From the NCBI GenBank assembly GCA_027620105.1, contig JAQCIA010000051.1, forward strand, positions 1-9,868: a DNA stretch of 9,868 bases, given 5' to 3'. Made by a program: the position numbers and the translations under genes. Shown piece after piece: positions 1 through 4,756 of this stretch (its first letter is position 1; every line of letters begins with the position of its first letter). Source of the stretch: Verrucomicrobiota bacterium (lineage in GTDB: Bacteria > Verrucomicrobiota > Kiritimatiellia > UBA8416 > JAIOPI01). The notes beneath the pieces are model-generated. The model was not told where the DNA came from and did no database searches. It was given only the letters and a program-made list of their open reading frames with translations.

Positions 1-21
1 GCCGTATTGCAACACTATTAG

Positions 22-336
22 GGAATCGTTCTACTAGGACTGTGGGTATTTGTTCCAGATGCAAGGAATGAGACTCCCACAAGAGGCGAGGTTGTTTCGG
101 ACGGGCCACGCTCCGGCAGTTGGCGTGCTGCGCTTGACAGTTGGCGTGCTGCGCTTGAGGGAAAGAACGGGACTCTTCTCGCACAAGTCGATGACGAGAT
201 TGGCAATGGGATGCTTGCGACGGGGAGAATCGCAAACGGGCTTGAAGATGGCGAATGGCTGTTCGATCGGCGCAAGGAGGGGAGAATGGTCGTCCTATTC
301 AAGCAAGGATATGAAGTCAGGCGATGGAAACAAGGC
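22..336 (+). pseudogene. MORN/YwqK-like repeat protein fragment
   Basis: The frame is open from an in-frame TAG at 19-21 and has no ATG until 211, so the 5' end is missing or broken. It begins with a hydrophobic stretch (GIVLLGLWVFV) that could be a signal or anchor remnant. The segment GRIANGLEDGEWLFDRRKEG followed by KQGYEVRRWK resembles the G-x-x-x-x-G-x-x-x-G-E-W pattern of MORN/YwqK-type repeats, often annotated as toxin-antitoxin YwqK-family antitoxins. Upstream, a 21-bp unit is duplicated in tandem. Beyond the repeat at 328-364 the reading frame carries only repeat-derived and unrelated residues, so the gene appears cut at that point. Family resemblance is moderate; it could equally be another short-repeat protein. 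Confidence 0.45.
117..158 (+). repeat. 21-bp perfect tandem duplication
   Basis: The 21-bp unit beginning CAGTTGGCGTGCTG is present twice back to back (117-137 and 138-158). It adds exactly seven codons, reading DSWRAAL-type residues, in the frame of the MORN-like fragment. It is probably a slippage duplication. Confidence 0.9.
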
Positions 337-364
337 GTAGGGGTCACGTCTCAACACTCAACAA
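328..364 (+). repeat. 37-bp interspersed direct repeat, copy 1
   Basis: This copy starts AAACAAGGCGTAGGGGTCAC and matches 662-698 at 36 of 37 positions; the last 31 bp are identical. Its GGC-TAGGGGTCA core also matches the outer end of the RAYT element (reverse complement of 1327-1339, TGACCCCTATGCC) with one difference. It therefore looks like the terminus of a related RAYT/REP element. It sits where the MORN-like coding match ends. Confidence 0.85.
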
Positions 365-415
365 CGGACATCGGGGTCACTCTCGCCTATCGTCATTTGA
401 TTTGGTCGCCCCTGA

Positions 416-667
416 TGGCCGCCGCCTACGCGCCAGGACGCCGACGGCGCCCGCACCGACTGGGCCTACGACAGCTTTGACCAGTTGGTCTCCGCTGCCC
501 GCACGAACAGCCCCAACGGCGCCGCCGACGCGGCTTATCAGCATCAATATCAATACGATCTTGTCGGCAACCGCCTCCACGAGGACCGCGGCCGCCAGGA
601 CTTGGACGGCGCCTTCAACAACCTGAACCAGCTCACGCATTTGACCTTTGGTGGCCAAATCAAACAG
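416..667 (+). pseudogene. RHS/YD-repeat protein fragment
   Basis: In the frame open from 416, after a TGA at 413-415, the residues DWAYDSFDQLVSAAR and QYQYDLVGNRLHEDRG are typical YD-repeat units, followed by FNNLNQLTHLTFGG. RHS proteins are long surface or secreted polypeptides built from dozens of such repeats, often with toxic C-terminal tips; only about three repeats remain. Just upstream, VAPDGRRLRA in another frame looks like the continuation of the same gene across a frameshift. The match stops at the 37-bp repeat at 662-698, so the fragment is bounded on its 3' side by the same sequence that ends the MORN-like fragment. No intact start or end is visible and it is unlikely to be functional. 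Confidence 0.65.
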
Positions 668-698
668 GGCGTAGGGGTCACGTCTCAACACTCAACAA
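662..698 (+). repeat. 37-bp interspersed direct repeat, copy 2
   Basis: Second copy of the repeat at 328-364, offset by 334 bp with one mismatch. It reads out of the RHS fragment in the same peptide frame as copy 1 reads out of the MORN-like fragment (both give KQGVGVTSQHST). Confidence 0.85.
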
Positions 699-791
699 TG
701 TGCTTGCGTGCTGAGTGCTTTTGTGGGGGGCAGTGGGGCAGCCCTCAAGAATAAAGATTGCGATGGATGAGTAGCCATGACTCAGAATAAT

Positions 792-814
792 GGGGTCAGT
801 GTTACACCTTCCAC
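792..814 (+). repeat. RAYT element left terminal inverted repeat
   Basis: It pairs with the right terminus at 1311-1333; the first 12 bases, GGGGTCAGTGTT, are identical. Confidence 0.8.
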
Positions 815-856
815 ACACGCATTGACGCCGGGGTGTGGACAGCGTGTGATGCGTGC

Positions 857-1329
857 ATGGCAAGGCCGCTTCGTGTACCGGTGAATGACGCTCGGTAGCA
901 TGTCTTCGGCCGCGGCTGGGAGCGACGGGCGATTTTCGGTGACGACCGCGGTCGGGAGCATTTCCTGGAGCTTCTGGGTGGGCTTGAGGGTGCGTACCGG
1001 TTTGTGATCCATGCCTATGTGTTGATGGAGAACCATCACCACCTGATCGTGCAGACCCCAGACGCGAACCTGAGTCGCGGGATGCAGTGGTTAAACACCA
1101 GCTAGAGCGCCTGGTAGAATGCACGCCATTCGCGTGGGGCCGCCCGCTTCTTCTCTGGGCTTTGCGCCGGCACGGTGGCGTGACGGTGCGATAAGCTGGG
1201 GAACTCGCTAGCGGGATGCGCGTGAGCGCCGTGAACATGGCCATTCAACGATTCTGCGAGCAGGACCATGCCGCGCGATTGCAAATGGAGTTGAGCGAGG
1301 TGCGCCAATCGTGGAGTGTGCAACACTGA
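857..1329 (+). pseudogene. RAYT transposase remnant (Y1 / IS200-like superfamily)
   Basis: From the ATG at 857 the frame reads MARPLRVPVNDAR, stop, HVFGRGWERRAIFGDD, then HAYVLMENHHHLIVQTP and DANLSRGMQWLNTS. This is the standard N-terminal half of RAYT single-strand transposases, with the His-x-His metal motif in NHHHL. In-frame TAG codons occur at 896-898, 1103-1105 and 1115-1117, each where relatives carry Tyr (ARYHV, NTSYSAW, WYNARH). After about 1150 the similarity fades. It resumes in a different frame at 1216 with MRVSAVNMAIQRF through EVRQ, the usual C-terminus, ending at TGA 1327-1329. The segment that should hold the catalytic Tyr region is deleted, so it cannot encode active protein. 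Confidence 0.75.
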
Positions 1330-1333
1330 CCCC
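1311..1333 (-). repeat. RAYT element right terminal inverted repeat
   Basis: Reverse-complement partner of 792-814, with three mismatches in 23. Read outward, the flank continues as GGCATAGGGG, which resembles the 37-bp repeats at 328 and 662. Confidence 0.8.
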
Positions 1334-1348
1334 TATGCCTAGGGGACA

Positions 1349-2470
1349 TTACAGAAAATTGGTGATGCGGTGGCGGGCGGTGGCTTGTTTGTAAAAGGGG
1401 GGCTTTGTGATTTGGCCGGGAAGCGCGTCGCGGGCGGTTTTTAGCTGTACCGCGTTGGCTTCGTTTGCGTGAGCCTTGTCCACATAGCCGAGGGCGATGG
1501 CGTAACCCAGGGATGGCGCAAAGCTACCGCTGGTAACAGTGCCGATTTTTTCGCCAGCGGGCGAGAGGATGCCATCACCGGCCCGCGCGGCACGGCGATC
1601 GGTGAGGGCAATCCCCACCAACGCCTGCATGTGTTTTGATGAATCGCGCAGGGCCGCGGCACCGACAAAGTTCTTGGTGTTGGCGATGGCGGTACTGAAT
1701 CCGGCTTCGGCGCCATTCCGATTCACATCCAATTCGTGTCCGTACAATGGCATCCCGACTTCAAGCCGCAGCGTATCCCGCGCGCCTAGTCCGGCCGGAA
1801 TGGCGCCCGCAGTCAGGCAGGCATTCCAGAGCCGTTGTGCGACGCTTGTATCGACATACAGTTCGAATCCGACTTCACCGGTGTAGCCGGTGCGGCTGAT
1901 GAGCAACTCATGTCCGGCGTATGCATTCTGCATGAATCGGTAATAGCGTAGGTCGGTGACGGGCAGGGCCAGCAGTTTGGACGCGAGGCGGACGCTGCCG
2001 GGGCCCTGAATATCGATTTTCGCCGTGTCGTCTGACCAGTTGGCGATGAAGGTGTCGGGCGAGAGGTGGGCGGAAATCCAGGCGAAGTCATCGTCCTGCG
2101 TGCCGGCGTTGACGACGATCATGAAGGCATCGGTGGACAGGCGATACAGGATCAGGTCGTCGCGCACGCCGCCGTCCTCGTTGCAAAGCAGGCCGTAGCG
2201 GCATTGGCCGACGGCCATGGAAGGCACCTCGCACGAGACGAGCTTGTCCAGATCCGTCGCCACGGACTGCCCTTGCAGGAAAAATTCGCCCATGTGGCAG
2301 GTGTCAAAAATCGCCGTGCCTTCGCGACAGGCCAGATGTTCCTGAAGAATGCTGGTGTATTGGATCGGCATGTCGAAACCGCCGAACGGCGCCATGCGCG
2401 CCCCGAGGGCGAGATGGTTGGCGTGCAGGGGCGTGCGGCGCAGCGGCGCGGTTGTTTGCGGCGATTCCAC
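1349..2470 (-). CDS. gcvT: Glycine cleavage system T protein (aminomethyltransferase)
   Basis: This cytosolic enzyme transfers the methylene group from aminomethyl-lipoyl H protein to tetrahydrofolate and releases ammonia. The 373-residue length fits the family (about 360-375). Diagnostic segments are RRTPLHANHLALGARMAPFG near residue 11, GGVRDDLILY at 100-109 (holding the conserved catalytic Asp pair 104-105), SRTGYTGEVGFELY near 192, and GLGARDTLRLEVGMPLYGHEL near 228. The start is GTG at 2470: it gives the normal N-terminus and has AGGA about 6 nt upstream. The preceding doc stop is only 8 nt away and no separate promoter was seen, so transcription may come from the toxin-antitoxin promoter. 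gcvH and gcvP are not in the window; the decayed RAYT element lies 15 bp downstream. Confidence 0.95.
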   Translation of the reverse strand: MESPQTTAPLRRTPLHANHLALGARMAPFGGFDMPIQYTSILQEHLACREGTAIFDTCHMGEFFLQGQSVATDLDKLVSCEVPSMAVGQCRYGLLCNEDGGVRDDLILYRLSTDAFMIVVNAGTQDDDFAWISAHLSPDTFIANWSDDTAKIDIQGPGSVRLASKLLALPVTDLRYYRFMQNAYAGHELLISRTGYTGEVGFELYVDTSVAQRLWNACLTAGAIPAGLGARDTLRLEVGMPLYGHELDVNRNGAEAGFSTAIANTKNFVGAAALRDSSKHMQALVGIALTDRRAARAGDGILSPAGEKIGTVTSGSFAPSLGYAIALGYVDKAHANEANAVQLKTARDALPGQITKPPFYKQATARHRITNFL

Positions 2471-2478
2471 GCGGCATC

Positions 2479-3186
2479 CTAGCGGCGCGGGGAGCGGCCC
2501 GCAAGCGCGGCGGCTGCGAGCGCGTGGAGGGGTCGCTTGCGGCGAGCGTGTGGCGGAACGGGTCGAACGGATCGCGCGTGATGTGGCCCCGTCTGCGGCG
2601 TTGTCACGGGCGGCGCATACGCGGGTATAGCGCCGCCCGCACCGCCGCCGAATCCGAGGCCACCTGACGCGCTCCCGTTCGAGTCCTTCGTCCGACTCAG
2701 GACAGCCCGTTCCGCCACACGTTTGCCATCGCCCGTCGCGGACTCGGGCGATTTCGGTTTAGAAGATGAATAGGCCGGACAGCGCTTCCGTTGGAGTAAC
2801 GCCCGCAGGGCGGTGGTGGTTTGTGCGCGGTCCATCTGACCGGAGGCCACGGCGAGCGTGAGTGTCTTCCATTCTAGCGAGTCCGGTGGCAGCGAAATGC
2901 CATTGAGGCGCAAGAAGGTTAGGCAGGCGCCGAGCGCGGCGCGCTTGTTGCCGTCGTGGAACGGGTCATTGCGGCTCAAATAGAAGAGGTAAGCGGCGGC
3001 GACCTCGGCGAGATCGCGAAAGAGAGACTTCCCGCGAACGCCGGCGCGCGGCGCGGCCACGGCGGACTCGAGAAGCGCCGGGTCGCGGAGAGCCTTCGAG
3101 CCGCCAAAGCGGGCAATCGCCGCGGCGTGAATCTCTCGCGCCAGATCCGTTGAGAGGTGCAAACAATCGTCAGGCGTGGCACTCAT
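2479..3186 (-). CDS. doc: Doc/Fic-family toxin with altered Fic motif and extended tail
   Basis: Doc proteins are small Fic-fold toxins that phosphorylate EF-Tu and stop translation. Residues 1-133 match the family: LSTDLAREIHAAAIARFGG near 11, DPALLESAVAAPR at 35-47, and the Fic loop DPFHDGNKR at 74-82. The canonical loop is H-x-F-x-D/E-G/A-N-K-R; here residue 74 is Asp (GAC) in place of the catalytic His, one base from CAC, so activity is doubtful. Residues 134-235 are a low-complexity tail, whereas typical Doc proteins are about 125-135 residues. Much of the tail, from about residue 154 to 215, is encoded by an imperfect palindromic element. The ATG overlaps the antitoxin stop as ATGA, implying translational coupling. 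The TAG stop lies 8 nt before the gcvT GTG. The fold assignment is firm; toxic activity is not. Confidence 0.85.
   Translation of the reverse strand: MSATPDDCLHLSTDLAREIHAAAIARFGGSKALRDPALLESAVAAPRAGVRGKSLFRDLAEVAAAYLFYLSRNDPFHDGNKRAALGACLTFLRLNGISLPPDSLEWKTLTLAVASGQMDRAQTTTALRALLQRKRCPAYSSSKPKSPESATGDGKRVAERAVLSRTKDSNGSASGGLGFGGGAGGAIPAYAPPVTTPQTGPHHARSVRPVPPHARRKRPLHALAAAALAGRSPRR
2541..2727. repeat. 187-bp imperfect palindromic element inside the doc tail
   Basis: The ends 2541-2562 and 2706-2727 are inverted repeats (20 of 22), containing a 16-bp perfect core, CGTGTGGCGGAACGGG. Complementarity continues inward: TCGAACGG at 2563-2570 pairs with 2675-2682. The 15-mer at 2574-2588 pairs with 2658-2672 with two mismatches. 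The centre is GGGCGGCGC at 2608-2616 against GCGCCGCCC at 2630-2638 around a 13-nt loop. The one clear asymmetry is a 23-nt stretch at 2683-2705 on one arm. The reading frame passes through the whole element without a stop. Size and layout resemble MITE- or Rickettsia palindromic element-like repeats. Identity as a dispersed family is inferred, since only one copy is in the window. Confidence 0.65.
2728..2752. repeat. Short hairpin next to the palindromic element
   Basis: ATCGCCCG at 2728-2735 and CGGGCGAT at 2745-2752 form a perfect 8-bp stem with a 9-nt loop. It directly abuts the larger palindrome, on the side nearer the Doc domain. On the doc strand there is no T-tract after it, so it is not a convincing terminator; it may be part of the insertion. 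Confidence 0.55.
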
Positions 3187-3410
3187 GCCAGTTTCTTCAG
3201 CGTCCGGGCGTAGTCCTTCATCGTCGCGTTGATGGCGCGCGACACTTCAGGTCGTGAGGGTTGTGGGCGCATGGGGGTGAGCGTGATCGTCCCACCGGCG
3301 TGAATTTCGACGTTCACAGTGTCGCCGGCCTTTAGGTGGGCCAATTCCAGGAGCGCCGTGTCAAAGATGACGCCGTGCGAGTTGCCGATTTTGGTGATGG
3401 TCTTGATCAT
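3183..3410 (-). CDS. AbrB/MazE (SpoVT-AbrB domain) antitoxin
   Basis: A 75-residue protein starting MIKTITKIGNSHGVIFDTAL, the classic swapped-hairpin AbrB DNA-binding domain, followed by LKAGDTVNVEIHAGGTITLTP and a charged C-terminal segment (MRPQPSRPEVSR to TLKKLA) of the type that wraps a partner toxin. Such antitoxins bind their own promoter and neutralise the toxin. The start at 3410 is preferred because the domain begins at its first residue, and because the alternative upstream ATG at 3446 would place the start inside the -35 box. The stop codon overlaps the doc ATG by 4 nt. No Shine-Dalgarno sequence is visible; a promoter ends just upstream, consistent with a leaderless message. Confidence 0.88.
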   Translation of the reverse strand: MIKTITKIGNSHGVIFDTALLELAHLKAGDTVNVEIHAGGTITLTPMRPQPSRPEVSRAINATMKDYARTLKKLA

Positions 3411-3417
3411 GCAGGTA

Positions 3418-3446
3418 ATACTATGTTTTACGGCCGCGTGTGTCAA
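3418..3446 (-). promoter_or_regulatory. Near-consensus promoter of the antitoxin-doc-gcvT unit
   Basis: On the minus strand there is a perfect -35 TTGACA (3441-3446), a 17-bp spacer and -10 TAGTAT (3418-3423, four of six consensus). The predicted +1 falls at 3410-3411, at the A of the antitoxin ATG or one base before it. Confidence 0.7.
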
Positions 3447-3491
3447 GGGCCGTGAGGTTTGGTGGTTGGTGATTCTGCATGTTCCGTCCCC

Positions 3492-3508
3492 CGGGTGGGG
3501 CGGCCGCC
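3492..3508 (+). repeat. Recurrent GC-rich intergenic motif, copy A
   Basis: CGGGTGGGGCGGCCGCC. It matches the copies at 5730-5746 and 6643-6659 with one to three differences. All three lie in gaps next to toxin-antitoxin modules. Confidence 0.5.
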
Positions 3509-3735
3509 GGTTTCACGCTCGGGCGTCGGGCAAGCAGCACCACGGGCGATTCACCGCCTCGGCGGACGTGGAGGCGTAACATATGATGGTCCCCATCCCG
3601 GGATGGCCTGGACGGTCATAGTAGCGGGGATGTAACTGGCGTCGAGTTCCTCGCGAGCGCGAGGCGTACCTCGATACTTTTGTATGCGTCGATTCCCTCG
3701 TGTGCGTGGGCGAGGCGTTCGTCCTCTGGCGTAAC

Positions 3736-3824
3736 ATGTAACGCTCGCCTTTAAGTCGATCTTCGAGCCCTGGGGGGTGCCGATTGGCGCCAGTCCATAC
3801 CCTTCCGGGGCGGGGGCGTTAGAT
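3736..3824 (+). other. Integron attC-like recombination site (candidate)
   Basis: The site ends with GTTAGAT (3818-3824), a perfect match to the R' core GTTRRRY. It begins with ATGTAAC (3736-3742), one base off the R'' core RYYYAAC. The inner boxes can pair imperfectly: GCTCGCCTTTAAG follows R'' and CTTCCGGGGCGGGGGC precedes R', with two unpaired Gs and a short mismatched spacer, as in attC folds. The 89-nt length is within the usual range. There is no integrase or clear cassette gene nearby, so chance in GC-rich DNA is not excluded. Confidence 0.3.
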
Positions 3825-3831
3825 CTAACGC
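3816..3831. repeat. 16-bp perfect palindrome GCGTTAGATCTAACGC
   Basis: A fully self-complementary 16-mer that overlaps the R' end of the attC-like site. It contains both a GTTRRRY and an RYYYAAC motif. A near-palindrome of the same shape, GCGTAACATGTAACGC, lies at 3729-3744, at the other end of the candidate site. Confidence 0.8.
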
Positions 3832-3970
3832 TCCATGCCCGGAGTGGTGGGGGTTGCGTGACCCATCCGTTGCCCGGCGCGTCGCCATACCTCGGCATCA
3901 TGGACCACACGTGTTCGGTCCTCTGTTCTCGCCAACCCTTGTGCACCAGATAACGTGACGATCAATAATT

Positions 3971-3984
3971 ACTGCCAGGGCAGT
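3971..3984. promoter_or_regulatory. Putative HipB operator I
   Basis: ACTGCCAGGGCAGT is a perfect inverted repeat with 6-bp arms and a 2-bp centre, flanked by AT-rich DNA. It is one of three related sites upstream of hipB (consensus ACTGYCNNRGCAGT). Confidence 0.65.
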
Positions 3985-4041
3985 GTTTGTTTTGTGAATG
4001 CATGCGGAAGCATGATTTATTCAGAGAATAGATCGATTATT

Positions 4042-4055
4042 TCTGCCTCGGCAGT
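4042..4055. promoter_or_regulatory. Putative HipB operator II
   Basis: TCTGCCTCGGCAGT shares CTGCC/GGCAG arms and spacing with sites I and III. It lies upstream of the predicted -35 box. Confidence 0.65.
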
Positions 4056-4072
4056 AAAAACAGCATTCGCGC

Positions 4073-4101
4073 TTGATCTCGGATGAGATCATCGATAAAT
4101 T
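4073..4101 (+). promoter_or_regulatory. hip operon promoter
   Basis: A -35 TTGATC (4073-4078), a 17-bp spacer and -10 TAAATT (4096-4101) predict +1 near 4108, at the centre of operator III. A further inverted repeat, TGATCTC/GAGATCA around GGAT (4074-4091), spans the spacer. This leaves a leader of about 29 nt with an AGGTG ribosome-binding site before hipB. Confidence 0.5.
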
Positions 4102-4115
4102 ACTGTCATAGCAGT
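4102..4115. promoter_or_regulatory. Putative HipB operator III
   Basis: ACTGTCATAGCAGT, with inverted arms ACTG/CAGT and the same 14-bp format as sites I and II. It begins one base after the predicted -10 box and covers the transcription start, the position expected for autorepression. Confidence 0.65.
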
Positions 4116-4136
4116 AATAATCCAGGTGTACATAAC

Positions 4137-4400
4137 ATGAAAGCAGCATCAGAAATCGGTAAGACCGTGAGATTTCACAGGAAAAGCGCGGGTTTGACCC
4201 AGCTTGATCTCGCCAGCATGGCCGGGGTTGGCAAGGCAACCGTGTTCGACATCGAAAAAGGCAAGGCGTCAGTCCAGTTTGACAAGCTGCTCAAGATCCT
4301 AGCGGTGCTCAATATTACACTTGAGCCAACCAGTCCGCTCATGTCGGCGGCGATGGGGACTGGACAAGAACATATAATAAGCAATATTAATATATCATAA
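4137..4400 (+). CDS. hipB: HipB-like XRE-family antitoxin/repressor
   Basis: An 87-residue protein with an XRE helix-turn-helix at about residues 7-62: IGKTVRFHRKSAGLTQLDLA, then GVGKATVFDIEKGKASVQFD and LLKILAVLNITLEP. This is the usual HipB pattern. HipB dimers bind palindromic operators ahead of their own operon and hold the kinase complex at DNA. The ATG at 4137 has AGGTG (4125-4129) 7 nt upstream. The in-frame ATG at 4083 is rejected because it lies upstream of the -10 box. The C-terminal tail (MSAAMGTGQEHIISNINIS) is flexible-looking. hipS starts 20 nt downstream across an AT-rich gap, in keeping with one operon. The AT-rich control region contrasts with the GC-rich surroundings and hints at acquisition by transfer. 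Confidence 0.88.
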   Translation: MKAASEIGKTVRFHRKSAGLTQLDLASMAGVGKATVFDIEKGKASVQFDKLLKILAVLNITLEPTSPLMSAAMGTGQEHIISNINIS

Positions 4401-4420
4401 ACGATTTATAACTCATTATT

Positions 4421-4756
4421 ATGACACCAGGCGCTAAATCATCATCGCGCCGCGCTCGGATTCTTGTCCATGGCTTACCGGCCGCCACGCTGGAGGAATT
4501 GGAGGGGCGCCGTTATCGGCTGACCTATGATGAAGGCTATCGTGGACCGGACATCGCGCGGACGCTACCATTGGCCACCCGCGTTTGGGAACTGGTGTCC
4601 TTTCCCTCCTTTTTTGAAGGGCTGCTGCCGGAAGGGGATATGTTCGAATCGCTGCTGCGGTTGCACAAGCTGGATCGAAGCGACCTCTTCGGCCAGTTGC
4701 TGGCAGTCGGGCGGGACGTGGTAGGCGCGGTGACGGTGGAGGAGCTTACTGCGTGA
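4421..4756 (+). CDS. hipS: HipS-like protein (HipA N-terminal subdomain 1, standalone)
   Basis: A 111-residue protein equal to the N-terminal subdomain of HipA: ARILVHGLPAATLEELEGRR, YRLTYDEGY, LPLATRVWELVSFPSFFEGL, LPEGDMFESLLRLHKLDRSD, then GQLLAVGRDVVGAVTVEEL. In E. coli O127 HipBST, the equivalent small protein HipS is the actual antitoxin: it docks on HipT and places a Trp in its active site. The only Trp here is Trp56, a plausible counterpart. The ATG at 4421 follows a 20-nt AT-rich gap without a clear Shine-Dalgarno sequence. The TGA stop overlaps the GTG of hipT (GTGA). It could instead be read as a HipA split by frameshift. The overlap start and the normal HipT N-terminus of the next gene favour two genuine proteins. 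Confidence 0.8.
   Translation: MTPGAKSSSRRARILVHGLPAATLEELEGRRYRLTYDEGYRGPDIARTLPLATRVWELVSFPSFFEGLLPEGDMFESLLRLHKLDRSDLFGQLLAVGRDVVGAVTVEELTA

Larger units (their letters stand above)
792..1333 (+). mobile_element. Decayed RAYT (REP-associated tyrosine transposase) element
   Basis: The element is bounded by imperfect terminal inverted repeats. The left end 792-814 starts GGGGTCAGTGTTACACC. The right end 1311-1333, read on the minus strand, starts GGGGTCAGTGTTGCACAC; 20 of 23 positions agree. Between them lies a broken transposase. At about 540 bp it is much shorter than an intact element, because the middle and part of the C-terminal half of the gene are missing. It ends 15 bp before the gcvT stop codon, so it lies in the downstream region of gcvT without damaging it. 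RAYT elements normally make no target duplication and none is seen. Confidence 0.75.
3447..3965. other. Gene-poor intergenic stretch
   Basis: No convincing gene is seen on either strand. A minus-strand open frame at 3551-3946 has low-complexity composition, no recognisable family and no ribosome-binding site. The stretch holds palindromes: CCATCCCGGGATGG at 3593-3606, CCTCGCG/CGCGAGG arms at 3649-3664, and GCGTTAGATCTAACGC at 3816-3831. It also holds an attC-like site and one copy of a GC-rich motif described separately. Confidence 0.6.

Noticed and set aside
857..1117. Amber (TAG) recoding to Tyr in this genome
   Set aside because: doc and vapC in the same window both appear to end at TAG, and the RAYT gene also carries a large deletion and a frame change. 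Decay explains it better.
678..1244. 188-residue minus-strand open frame
   Set aside because: It lies opposite the RAYT remnant and has a low-complexity Arg/Ser/His composition. The plus strand carries the family motifs.
2683..2705. The 23-nt asymmetric hairpin as a terminator for doc
   Set aside because: It has only a 4-bp GTCC/GGAC stem and no T-tract on the doc strand. It is treated as part of the palindromic element.
3551..3946. 131-residue minus-strand open frame upstream of the hip region
   Set aside because: It is Pro/Arg-rich with no recognisable domain and no ribosome-binding site, and it runs through several palindromes. It looks like chance openness in GC-rich DNA.
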